From: Chryseobacterium sp. PMSZPI
Lineage (GTDB): Bacteria > Bacteroidota > Bacteroidia > Flavobacteriales > Weeksellaceae
Direction: 5' to 3'
DNA: 38,045 nucleotides
NCBI RefSeq assembly: GCF_002835665.1
Contig: NZ_PIZV01000014.1
Location: 1 to 38,045, forward strand
Below, piece by piece: positions 25,859 through 32,976 of this stretch. The number at the start of each line of letters is the position of its first letter. Position 1 is the stretch's first letter. Position numbers and translations under genes: made by a program. The notes below the pieces were generated by a model that worked only from the letters and a program-made list of their open reading frames with translations, ran no database searches and had not been told where the DNA came from.

Positions 25859-26605
25859 ATGTCTCAAATTGCGATAAATACTTCACAAAATGTAAATATT
25901 AACTTTAATATTGCCAGCGTAGGGGAAAGAATGCTTGCATTTATCATCGACCTCCTTATAAGGGTCGCTTACGTCATTATTGTACTTTATCTGTTTTTTA
26001 ATATTTTTAATTTGGGATATCTAATGGATGGCCTGGATCAATGGTCTGTCATGGCGATATATATTATCCTTACATTCCCAACCTATATTTACCCTGTAGT
26101 TTTGGAAAGCTTGATGGAAGGGCAAACTCCGGGAAAAAAACTCATGAAAATAAAAGTGGTAAAGATTGATGGATATCAGGCCAGTTTTGGAGATTATTTG
26201 ATTCGTTGGGTATTCAGATTGATAGATGTTTCTTTTGCAGGTGTGGTCGCTTTAATTTCAATGATTGTATCTAAAAACAATCAGCGTTTGGGAGATATTG
26301 CCTCAGGAACCGCTGTTATCTCTTTGAAAAATAATATTAACATTTCTCACACAATTTTAGAAAACATCCATGAAGATTATATTCCGTCCTTCCCACAGGT
26401 TATTGCTCTAAGTGATAATGATATGAGAATCATTAAAGACAATTATACTAAAGCTTTGAAGGTAGATGACCGACAAATCATCAGCAAACTTTCCGATAAA
26501 ATCAAAGGTATTCTGAAACTTGAAATAGACCCTACCAAAATGACGGAAAGGCAATTTATCAGTGTCATTATTAAAGATTATAACTATTACACGGGAAGAG
26601 AGTAA
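25859..26605 (+). CDS. RDD family membrane protein
   Basis: A 248-residue protein named for its conserved Arg-Asp-Asp positions: GERMLAFIIDLL carries the first R and D, and EGQTPGKKLMKIKVVKIDGY plus NNQRLGDIASGTAVI are the usual later motifs. Three to four hydrophobic segments lie in the first 150 residues; the C-terminal 80 residues are soluble and charged. RDD proteins are membrane proteins, some with transport activity. It diverges from the SpoIIM-like gene and, by neighbourhood, belongs to the same membrane system. Confidence 0.9.
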   Translation: MSQIAINTSQNVNINFNIASVGERMLAFIIDLLIRVAYVIIVLYLFFNIFNLGYLMDGLDQWSVMAIYIILTFPTYIYPVVLESLMEGQTPGKKLMKIKVVKIDGYQASFGDYLIRWVFRLIDVSFAGVVALISMIVSKNNQRLGDIASGTAVISLKNNINISHTILENIHEDYIPSFPQVIALSDNDMRIIKDNYTKALKVDDRQIISKLSDKIKGILKLEIDPTKMTERQFISVIIKDYNYYTGRE

Positions 26606-26607
26606 TT

Positions 26608-26640
26608 CAATGTAACCATCCAGTAATTTAACAATGTAAC
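26608..26640. repeat. short CAATGTAAC direct repeat
   Basis: CAATGTAAC occurs at 26608-26616 and 26632-26640, spaced 24 bases, in the 47-base gap between the convergent RDD and gwsS genes. No hairpin terminator is seen there. Confidence 0.45.
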
Positions 26641-26652
26641 AATTACTTCATA

Positions 26653-27726
26653 TTATCTGATTTTATCATAACATTGTATAGCTTTCTGTTTCAACGGATT
26701 TTTGCTCCAGTCTTCCCATTGGCATGTATATGGATCATAGCCACATTTTAATGGTTTAGAAGTATCCAAACCAGCTTTATTGATATGAGTCCGTTCCGTG
26801 TAGGCTCTGCAATCTGTACAGATGTAACGGAATTCACAGTCTTTACATACTTCCACATAATCTTTAGTAAGATTCCAGTATTTCTTAAAATTCTTTTTTT
26901 TCAAGACATTTTCTAGACTGACACTATAAATATTTCCAAAGCTTTCCTGCATTAAAGGGCAATTTTTTATGTTACCATTCCTATCAATTCCAATTTTTTT
27001 ATACAAACAAGAATTATGATTAATTGCCTCCATGATTTTTGGAAGATTAGTATTGAAATATTTCATATCAACTTTTCCACAAGAAGATATTTTCAAGTCC
27101 TCCTTAGTGAAGCTTACCATAAATCTTGATCTATTATTTACTTTAAAAGGATTTTTTTTACATCCATAAAAAACCAAATTGCATATTCTGGAAGTTATTT
27201 TATCAAGCTCCTCGATACAATCCGGATTAATATCAAAATGAAAAGGAGAATATATTTCAATATTTTCCAATGGTGTATTTTTAAAGAGTTCATCAATCTC
27301 TAAAAATTCTTTAAATGAAAAGTTTATTTCAGAATAGATGACCAAATGTCTTACTTCTAAACTTACTATAGACTGCTGTATTTTATAAAGGATATCTATA
27401 TTTTCAAGCTCTATAAACAAGTCGGAAATTTTATTGTAATCATAGTGTTCATATGACAGCTGGGGGAAACTTCGATCCCAATCACTTTCTGTGATAAAAC
27501 CATATTCATTAATCAACAAAAAATCTATATATTCCCAAGCTATTTTCTGAGATTCGATATCATAATTTTGAAGAATATTTTCAATAGAATGAATTTTCAA
27601 ACTTTCTATAAAATCATATAATTCCAAGGAAAACAGCTCTGAAATATTTCTCTGTAAATCTGAGAGAAGTATTCTATTGACTCCCTTAGTAACTAATATA
27701 TTTGAAAATAAATTAAAGTATTTCAT
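26653..27726 (-). CDS. gwsS: grasp-with-spasm SPASM-domain peptide maturase (radical-SAM motif absent)
   Basis: A 357-residue protein of the grasp-with-spasm system. The N-terminus (FNLFSNILVTKGVNRILLSD) matches my memory of this family. The C-terminal SPASM region has Cys216, Cys240, Cys256, Cys294-x2-Cys297, Cys303-x2-Cys306 and Cys328-x6-Cys335, enough for auxiliary iron-sulfur clusters. There is no cysteine at all before residue 170, so the CxxxCxxC motif that binds the radical-SAM cluster is missing. It may therefore act as a peptide-binding or scaffold protein instead of a radical enzyme. It overlaps the 60-residue gene by four bases (ATGA), which implies coupled translation. Name confidence is high; biochemical role is inference. 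Confidence 0.88.
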   Translation of the reverse strand: MKYFNLFSNILVTKGVNRILLSDLQRNISELFSLELYDFIESLKIHSIENILQNYDIESQKIAWEYIDFLLINEYGFITESDWDRSFPQLSYEHYDYNKISDLFIELENIDILYKIQQSIVSLEVRHLVIYSEINFSFKEFLEIDELFKNTPLENIEIYSPFHFDINPDCIEELDKITSRICNLVFYGCKKNPFKVNNRSRFMVSFTKEDLKISSCGKVDMKYFNTNLPKIMEAINHNSCLYKKIGIDRNGNIKNCPLMQESFGNIYSVSLENVLKKKNFKKYWNLTKDYVEVCKDCEFRYICTDCRAYTERTHINKAGLDTSKPLKCGYDPYTCQWEDWSKNPLKQKAIQCYDKIR

Positions 27727-27905
27727 AAAAGCCTAACCAAAGATTTTATAGGTTTTTCTTTCATATAAAAATCTGTCCCGTATTTCTTACATTCTATATA
27801 ATATATAATCTCGGAACTTTTAATGAGTCCTTCTCTTTTCTTTATTGTTTCCACATATTTGAATGTAAGAGGAAGTTTATTTTTTTCATTGATAAAATTC
27901 TTCAT
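27723..27905 (-). CDS. 60-residue protein of unknown function between the two maturase genes
   Basis: Starting at the ATG at 27903-27905, this encodes 60 residues rich in Lys and Tyr (MKNFINEKNKLPLTFKYVET at the start, then SSEIIYYIECKKYGTDFYMK). An upstream in-frame TTG at 27914 would add three residues, but the ATG is preferred. The stop overlaps the gwsS start as ATGA, and the ATP-grasp gene ends 26 bases before it. I recognise no domain. Position suggests an accessory of the peptide system, for example leader binding or maturase regulation; that is a guess from context only. Confidence 0.65.
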   Translation of the reverse strand: MKNFINEKNKLPLTFKYVETIKKREGLIKSSEIIYYIECKKYGTDFYMKEKPIKSLVRLL

Positions 27906-27931
27906 TAAAATCAAAATATAATTGTTAAATG

Positions 27932-28834
27932 TTATAAATATTCAGCTATTTCTCTATCTAAAAAGTAATTACAGATTCTGGATACATTTAAGAATTGCCC
28001 AACCGGATTTACTTCAAGAAAATAAAATTTGTTATCTTTTTTTATAAAATCAATAGATCCACAATTGGGATCTAAAGACGTCATCAGTTGATGGATTTTT
28101 TCTTCAATATTATCCGGAAGTTTATAAGGTACATTTCTATTAGGCTTTTTATCATTATATTTTCTGTAATCTACTTTTGTTTGTTGATCCTTTTGCGAAA
28201 AAATAGCCATAGACCAACATTTACCATTCAGATAAAAGGCCCTGATTTCAAAATCTTTATCTATTTTTTCCTGAAAAAATGAAATAAAAAATTCATCCGT
28301 TCTATACTTATCTATGACTGCAGTATACATCACCCCATATATATCTTCACTTATATTTTCCAATGTAGGATTTCCGGCAATAGGCTTTACTATTGATTGT
28401 CCCAAATGTATATGGTTCGTGTTCTCAGCAAGATAATAAGAAGGGACATCCAATCCTAAATTTTCTGCTTTCTTAAGGACAAGCAATTTATTCACATGGC
28501 AATTGCTTTGCTTATTGATATATTTTTTGGATTCAAGCATTTTAATGACATAATCTTCCAGCCAATGTTGATGCTCACTCATATGCATATCGACAGAAGG
28601 ATTTTCGTATTGTAGTCTTTTGAACTTTAGCCCACCTCTTCTATACCAAACACTCTCAATTTCATCAATAAAAAAACTATTTTTTGAACTCTCGATATAA
28701 ATCCTCTTTTCTTTTGTTTTAATTTCAAAAACTTCATCCTCATTCACACGTATGAATTTTTTATCCATAACAAAAAGCCATTTAATGACTTCATCCGTTG
28801 TAGCTTCTTTATTTTTAGATATAATGAGTATCAT
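27932..28834 (-). CDS. gwsG: grasp-with-spasm ATP-grasp peptide maturase
   Basis: A 300-residue ATP-grasp ligase of the graspetide (MdnC/MvdD-like) type. These enzymes use ATP to activate Asp or Glu side chains of a precursor and join them to Thr/Ser (ester) or Lys (amide). Motifs: VWYRRGG (62-68), NKLLVLKKAENLGLDVPSYY (115-134), the nucleotide-binding lysine in KPI (150-152), FFQEKIDKDFEIRAF (186-200), DYRKYNDKKPNRNVPYKLP (222-240), and the metal-binding DF (262-263) and EVNPVGQF (274-281). It is the only ring-forming enzyme in the cluster with an evident active site. It begins 44 bases after the lipoprotein stop. Confidence 0.93.
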   Translation of the reverse strand: MILIISKNKEATTDEVIKWLFVMDKKFIRVNEDEVFEIKTKEKRIYIESSKNSFFIDEIESVWYRRGGLKFKRLQYENPSVDMHMSEHQHWLEDYVIKMLESKKYINKQSNCHVNKLLVLKKAENLGLDVPSYYLAENTNHIHLGQSIVKPIAGNPTLENISEDIYGVMYTAVIDKYRTDEFFISFFQEKIDKDFEIRAFYLNGKCWSMAIFSQKDQQTKVDYRKYNDKKPNRNVPYKLPDNIEEKIHQLMTSLDPNCGSIDFIKKDNKFYFLEVNPVGQFLNVSRICNYFLDREIAEYL

Positions 28835-28878
28835 TTCAGTAATTTTAAAATCTTTTTATGGCAATATTTGAGAAAATA

Positions 28879-29784
28879 TCATTTTTCATTTTTCAATAAC
28901 TCCCATATTGGTTTTGAAGAATCTTTTATAATAAGATTGGTATGTTTTAAACTTGGTAAGCCAATACTTTTCCTGTTTCGGTTTATTTTTGCAGAATCAG
29001 TTGATACATTTGGATTAAACCTATATATTCCCTCTTTATCTGCAAGAAAAGCCGGATTATCAACCATCAAGGTATAATCACGGGGTGGGCAGTCTCCAGA
29101 CTGTACATACCCATACAGTTTTGTCCTTATCTGAGGGTAATATTCTTTTGTCTCATTCATATGGGTAAGAAAGGTGGTCATGGCAAAAAATGTATCATTA
29201 GGTCCCATAATTCCCATTTTTTGCGGAGTAGGATAACCATATTTCTGGAATGTCCAGAGAAGAAGTCTTGCATTCTTCATTACATTCTTCTGTGCCAAGG
29301 CTGTATCAAGTGGCCTTCTCCCTTCCTGGTCCCTTCTCATAGCCACTGTAAAAGAGTCTATGAGCATCTGGTTCAGATTTTTTTTCCAATCCGAAATTCT
29401 CTCTTTTACGTCAACACTATCTAATTTATATTTATCAAAAAGAGGAAAATATAATTTATAATAATCTCCATATGGAGCAATTAAAGGAATCAATTTTTTA
29501 AGATTTTTCTTTCCTCCGAAATCAACATTATAATGATCTGCCAAAATAAGATAAGTTTCATATTCTCGCAGACGTTCTTGATTTCTTGGCTCAAATTCTT
29601 CAAAAAGCTTTTTATATTTTTCTATTGCCAGCTTTGGATTATGTGCTATTCTATATATGCTATCAATTTCATTAACCTTTTGATAATATGCAATATAATT
29701 CTTTTTTTTACAAGCCGTAAAAAAAATAGAAATTGTAATTATAACGAAGAATGGCCTACAGATGGAGATATATTTATTCATCAT
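28879..29784 (-). CDS. lipoprotein associated with the peptide cluster (DUF6624-like)
   Basis: A 301-residue protein with a signal sequence and lipobox (SIFFTAC followed by KKKN), so it is probably lipid-anchored at Cys25. The mature part is helical at first (EKYKKLFEEFEPRNQERLRE). The C-terminal half has QKYGYPTPQKMGI, YYPQIRTKLYGYVQSGD and NRNRKSIGLPSL, a pattern that I associate with DUF6624 proteins found beside peptide-modification clusters in Bacteroidota. That match is from memory. It lies between the precursor and the maturase genes, so a role in peptide export, immunity or cleavage is possible but unproven. Confidence 0.75.
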   Translation of the reverse strand: MMNKYISICRPFFVIITISIFFTACKKKNYIAYYQKVNEIDSIYRIAHNPKLAIEKYKKLFEEFEPRNQERLREYETYLILADHYNVDFGGKKNLKKLIPLIAPYGDYYKLYFPLFDKYKLDSVDVKERISDWKKNLNQMLIDSFTVAMRRDQEGRRPLDTALAQKNVMKNARLLLWTFQKYGYPTPQKMGIMGPNDTFFAMTTFLTHMNETKEYYPQIRTKLYGYVQSGDCPPRDYTLMVDNPAFLADKEGIYRFNPNVSTDSAKINRNRKSIGLPSLKHTNLIIKDSSKPIWELLKNEK

Positions 29785-29805
29785 ATCTAGTAATTATTTA
29801 TCATA

Positions 29806-29832
29806 CAAAATAAGGAGGATTAAATCCTCCTT
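29806..29832 (-). terminator. hairpin after the precursor gene
   Basis: Stem AAGGAGGAT (29812-29820) / ATCCTCCTT (29824-29832) with a three-base loop. On the minus strand it is followed by ATTTTG. The T-run is short, so it may be a partial terminator that lets some transcripts continue into the lipoprotein and maturase genes. The CAAAATAA at 29806-29813 would also read as a TTATTTTG -7-like element on the minus strand, so a second promoter could lie here. Confidence 0.65.
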
Positions 29833-29841
29833 TAATTCTTG

Positions 29842-30075
29842 TTAATAAGGGTCTGTAGATACAGCACTTCCTACTGAAAGCCGGCGTGAGTACTTCCAAG
29901 TTCCTTCTACTGCATCAGTATAATAATCCACATCATATACAGGACCGTCAGGACCATTGTACCCCGATGATGCACTTCTACTACTTGCTGCCCCTCCTGA
30001 AATAGCTTGTAAATTTTTTAATCTTTTGTTTTCTAAAGAAGAGAAATCCCCCTTCATTCCATTTAATTTTTTCAT
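29842..30075 (-). CDS. grasp-with-spasm precursor peptide
   Basis: A 77-residue RiPP precursor starting at the ATG at 30073-30075. An in-frame ATG further upstream at 30135 would add 20 residues, but the sequence from residue 1 (MKKLNGMKGD) is the usual short lysine-rich leader start. The leader ends with LKNLQAISGG (19-28), the GG-type cleavage motif. The 49-residue core is rich in Ser, Gly, Tyr and Asp: acidic residues Asp43, Asp48, Asp50, Asp54, Glu57 and Asp75 and possible partners Thr53, Thr59, Lys61, Ser63, Ser67, Ser70, Ser73 and Thr74 could be joined by the ATP-grasp enzyme. The central YYTDAVEGTWKYS segment is the most graspetide-like. It is the first gene of the cluster. No peptidase-transporter is visible in the window. 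Confidence 0.85.
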   Translation of the reverse strand: MKKLNGMKGDFSSLENKRLKNLQAISGGAASSRSASSGYNGPDGPVYDVDYYTDAVEGTWKYSRRLSVGSAVSTDPY

Positions 30076-30147
30076 AATAATTTTTTTAAATTGTTTTGTG
30101 TTACTATTAACATCATAAATATATCTAACAATCATGAAATAATTTTA

Positions 30148-30156
30148 CAAATTTTA
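30148..30156 (-). promoter_or_regulatory. weak -7-like element upstream of the precursor gene
   Basis: The minus strand reads TAAAATTTG, which is TAnnTTTG with one extra base, about 73 bases before the precursor ATG. No TTG was found at the expected -33 distance. It is the best candidate that I found in the 275-base gap up to the divergent regulator, which otherwise holds AT-rich sequence and an imperfect GGTTC/GAACC hairpin near 30260-30280. Confidence 0.3.
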
Positions 30157-30345
30157 TGTGATTTTTATGTGAATTTCTGTCCATAAAATATCTTTATATC
30201 CCTTATGAAAATCTGTATATAAGTTGCTATATAAAACGAATATTTTTCTATTCACAAGGGGTTCCATAAGATCAGAACCTTACAGATTATTAAAAAACCT
30301 TTGACGTTTAAACTGCTTTTATATCCATCCCAGCACATAAAATCA

Positions 30346-30353
30346 TATATTTG
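30346..30353 (+). promoter_or_regulatory. -7 promoter element of the XRE regulator gene
   Basis: TATATTTG matches TAnnTTTG exactly. It overlaps an upstream in-frame start codon at 30351, so translation cannot begin there and the ATG at 30375 is the real start, about 15 bases after the likely transcription start. Confidence 0.65.
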
Positions 30354-30374
30354 TATCTACATAAAAACATCACA

Positions 30375-30749
30375 ATGATCAAAAACCGACTCATCAAAGC
30401 CCGTAAGGCTAAAGAACAAACACAGGAAAGCATGGCAAAAATTCTGCATATGACACAGTCACAATACCAAAGAAGAGAAAAAGGAGAAATTAAGATTTCA
30501 GACGAAGAATGGGAACGCATAGCAAAAGCATTGGATACTCCTGTAGAAGATATAAAAGAGGATGACCAAGCCAATATTCATCAGGTAAATAATTACGACA
30601 ATTATTCTGGCAATTATTCCGCAAGTAATAATTACTTTTATAACATTCCAGATTTCCTTCTTCAAAACCAACAAGAATACATTAACCTTCTGAAACAAGA
30701 AATAGAAGAACTTAAAGAACGTATCAAGATCCTGGAACAAAATAACTAG
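30375..30749 (+). CDS. XRE-family helix-turn-helix regulator with C-terminal coiled coil
   Basis: A 124-residue regulator. Residues 1-60 form a Cro/C1-type HTH (KARKAKEQTQESMAKILHMT, then QSQYQRREKGEIKISDEEWE). A Asn/Tyr-rich linker (NNYDNYSGNYSASNNYFYN) follows, and the C-terminus (QQEYINLLKQEIEELKERIK, then ILEQ) has heptad leucines that fit a dimeric coiled coil. It diverges from the RiPP precursor gene and could control it, but many such regulators are unlinked to their neighbours. The start was chosen over 30351 because a promoter element overlaps the latter. Confidence 0.88.
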   Translation: MIKNRLIKARKAKEQTQESMAKILHMTQSQYQRREKGEIKISDEEWERIAKALDTPVEDIKEDDQANIHQVNNYDNYSGNYSASNNYFYNIPDFLLQNQQEYINLLKQEIEELKERIKILEQNN

Positions 30750-30763
30750 TAATCTATCTATCA

Positions 30764-31054
30764 ATGAAATTTGAAAACAATAAATCCGGTAACGGTGGAG
30801 TTCTTACGCTGAATAACGAAATTAAAGAAATAGGAAGACTTACTTATACTATTTTTCCGGAAGATCATAAATTGATCATTTCTTTCGTTTTGGTACATCC
30901 TGAGTTTGAAGGCAGAGGAATGGGGAAATTTCTGGTAGAGGAAGCCATCAAATTTGCAAGAGAAAACAATTGGAAAGTATATCCTCACTGTTCATATGCA
31001 AGATCGGTAATGATGAGAATGAGTGATGTGGAGGATGTTTTTTTAAAGAATTAA
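30764..31054 (+). CDS. small GNAT-like N-acetyltransferase
   Basis: A 96-residue protein of the compact acetyltransferase family (Acetyltransf_CG type, as in NATD1-like proteins). The core is IISFVLVHPEFEGRGMGKFL, where GRGMG is the acetyl-CoA loop, followed by VEEAIKFARENNWKVYPHCS. The substrate is unknown. It starts 14 bases after the XRE gene stop and is co-transcribed with it. Its 3' end overlaps the convergent glycosyltransferase gene by 12 bases. Confidence 0.85.
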   Translation: MKFENNKSGNGGVLTLNNEIKEIGRLTYTIFPEDHKLIISFVLVHPEFEGRGMGKFLVEEAIKFARENNWKVYPHCSYARSVMMRMSDVEDVFLKN

Positions 31055-32014
31055 AACTTCATTCAATAAAATATCTTCAATATCATTCGGGTAATCAACT
31101 TTTAGATGATAATCGGATGCCACCCATTCCATAATTTCCTGGAGATGTAAAACTTTAGAATTGGGAATCCCCATTTTATCTAAAGCACAAGCATTGCATT
31201 CCTGTTCGTACTGATTATGAATTGGAATTACAAACAACTTTTTATCCATAAAAAGTGCTTCTGCCGGAGTTTCAAAACCTGCATTGCATAAAATTCCTTC
31301 ACAGCCCTCAAAATATTTCAGATACTGGCTTTCGTCAATAGGAAATACTTCTACATTTTTTATTTTAACGTGTACTTTACTATACTTCGAGAAGATCTTC
31401 CATTCTACCGGAACCTTTCTTAAAACCTTAATAATATTTTCATCAGCAAAACTGGGAAGATAAACGAGATAGTAACCTTGTTTGTAGGGGTTCAGATTTC
31501 TAATTTTTTTCCTGATAACAGGTTTTTTGATCTGAGGATGATAATTTTCAAAATGAAAACCTATTTTTCTTTCACTGGGAACGTAATATTTTAAAATCAT
31601 TTCTCCAAGAAAGTCTTTCTTTTGAGGTTTGGGCGTTTCAGGAAAGCTCATCGATGCCTGATGGCTAAGTTCTATCATTGGTAAGCCTTTCAGTTTGGAA
31701 GCCCATCCTGTTAAAGGTTCATAGTCATTGATGATTAAGTCATATTGGGAGAGCTCCATTTCCTTTATCGTTTTAACCGCATTCAGAAATTTATTCTCTG
31801 TAAACGTTTTACGATAGGATAAACCGCCTGTTTTATTATAAAGAAGGGAAATGCCTCTGTATTGGAAATTAATGTCAAAATCAGCCTTTAATTGCGATTG
31901 ATGACCACTTATCAATGTATCTACCGAAGCATGCCTTTTGAGAATAGGAATAATCTCCTGTGCCCTTGCTACATGTCCGTTTCCGGTACCTTGAAATGCG
32001 TACAGGACCTTCAT
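31043..32014 (-). CDS. glycosyltransferase-like protein (MJ1255 type)
   Basis: A 323-residue GT-B-like protein. The N-terminal loop GTGNGHVARAQEIIPIL resembles the start of MurG/UGT-type enzymes, and near the C-terminus GILCNAGFETPAEALFMDK with IPIHNQYEQECNACAL is the nucleotide-sugar-binding signature. Donor and acceptor are unknown. The start directly follows the stop of the LpxH-like gene with no spacer, so the two probably work together, perhaps on a lipid or envelope glycan. Confidence 0.82.
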   Translation of the reverse strand: MKVLYAFQGTGNGHVARAQEIIPILKRHASVDTLISGHQSQLKADFDINFQYRGISLLYNKTGGLSYRKTFTENKFLNAVKTIKEMELSQYDLIINDYEPLTGWASKLKGLPMIELSHQASMSFPETPKPQKKDFLGEMILKYYVPSERKIGFHFENYHPQIKKPVIRKKIRNLNPYKQGYYLVYLPSFADENIIKVLRKVPVEWKIFSKYSKVHVKIKNVEVFPIDESQYLKYFEGCEGILCNAGFETPAEALFMDKKLFVIPIHNQYEQECNACALDKMGIPNSKVLHLQEIMEWVASDYHLKVDYPNDIEDILLNEVLIL

Positions 32015-32839
32015 TTAAGAAAAATTAGTTACGATTTTTAAAAGATCAGAGTTATCCATTTCCTGAATTTCCTCCACTTCATCATCTTTTAGCAGATGCT
32101 TATGCTCATCATAGTAAAAAATTTTCCATTCTTTATCGTTGTATTCTAACGCTGATAAATTTTCAATCCAGTCACCGGAATTCAGATATGTACAAGAACC
32201 TTTCTTATTCACAACTTCTCGAATTTGTGGTTGATGAATATGTCCGCAAACAACATAGTCATAATGATTATCAATAGCCAGTTCGGAGGCTGTCAGCTCA
32301 AAGTCACCGATGTACTTTACCGCTTTTTTCACATTATTTTTTATTTTTTTTGAAAATGAATATTTCTCTTTACCCATTTTCTCCAAAAACCAATTAACAA
32401 CATTATTGATAATAATTAAAAGATCATATCCTTTCCCACCAAGTTTGGCTATCCATTTAGAATGTTGAACGGATGCGTCGAAAACATCTCCATGAAAGAT
32501 CCAGGTTTTCTTTTGATCAATATCCAGACAAATTTTATTACAAACTTTAAGCTTGCCGAGCTCAAAATCAGTAAACTTACGGAACATCTCATCATGATTA
32601 CCTGTAATATAATACACTTCCGTATTTTTAGTAGCCAGTGAGATAATCTTCTTGATCACTTTTAAATGAGGTTTAGGGAAGTAAGACTTTTTGAACTGCC
32701 AGATATCAATAATATCTCCATTCAAAACTAAAGTTTCAGGCTGGATGGAATTGAGATATCTCAGTAATTCTTTAGCCTTACATCCATAAGTTCCCAAATG
32801 AACATCCGATATGACAACTAATTCAACGTTTCTTTTCAT
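32015..32839 (-). CDS. UDP-2,3-diacylglucosamine diphosphatase-like metallophosphoesterase
   Basis: A 274-residue calcineurin-like phosphoesterase of the LpxH-like group. Metal ligands are visible in order: Asp12 and His14 (SDVHLG), Asp42 (NGDIID), Asn81-His82-Asp83 (TGNHDEM), His117 (FHGDVFDA), His200 and His202 (CGHIHQP). LpxH cleaves UDP-2,3-diacyl-GlcN to lipid X in lipid A synthesis. However, several paralogues of this group exist in Bacteroidota, so this one may act on another lipid-linked nucleotide sugar. It abuts the glycosyltransferase gene. Confidence 0.82.
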   Translation of the reverse strand: MKRNVELVVISDVHLGTYGCKAKELLRYLNSIQPETLVLNGDIIDIWQFKKSYFPKPHLKVIKKIISLATKNTEVYYITGNHDEMFRKFTDFELGKLKVCNKICLDIDQKKTWIFHGDVFDASVQHSKWIAKLGGKGYDLLIIINNVVNWFLEKMGKEKYSFSKKIKNNVKKAVKYIGDFELTASELAIDNHYDYVVCGHIHQPQIREVVNKKGSCTYLNSGDWIENLSALEYNDKEWKIFYYDEHKHLLKDDEVEEIQEMDNSDLLKIVTNFS

Positions 32840-32976
32840 CCGTATATTTTCAGCTTTTTAAAATTTGCCGGACGGAATGCCTTTATTTTTCCAGTATTAA
32901 AAAACATCAGGCATTTCATCGTTTTATACAAAGAAACTAATTGAAAGTTAACTGTATATGAATGCTATATTATTTT

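Noticed and set aside
27906..27914. TTG start for the small protein at 27914
   Set aside because: An ATG three codons later (27905) gives the same protein with a normal start.
30076..30135. Longer precursor peptide starting at 30135 (20 extra residues)
   Set aside because: The extra residues are unlike a RiPP leader, and MKKLNGMKGD from 30075 is the usual leader start. The weak -7-like element at 30148-30156 would put the transcription start at about 30140, too close to 30135 to favour it.
30351..30374. XRE regulator starting at 30351
   Set aside because: The -7 element TATATTTG at 30346-30353 overlaps this codon, so it would not be transcribed. The ATG at 30375 is used instead.
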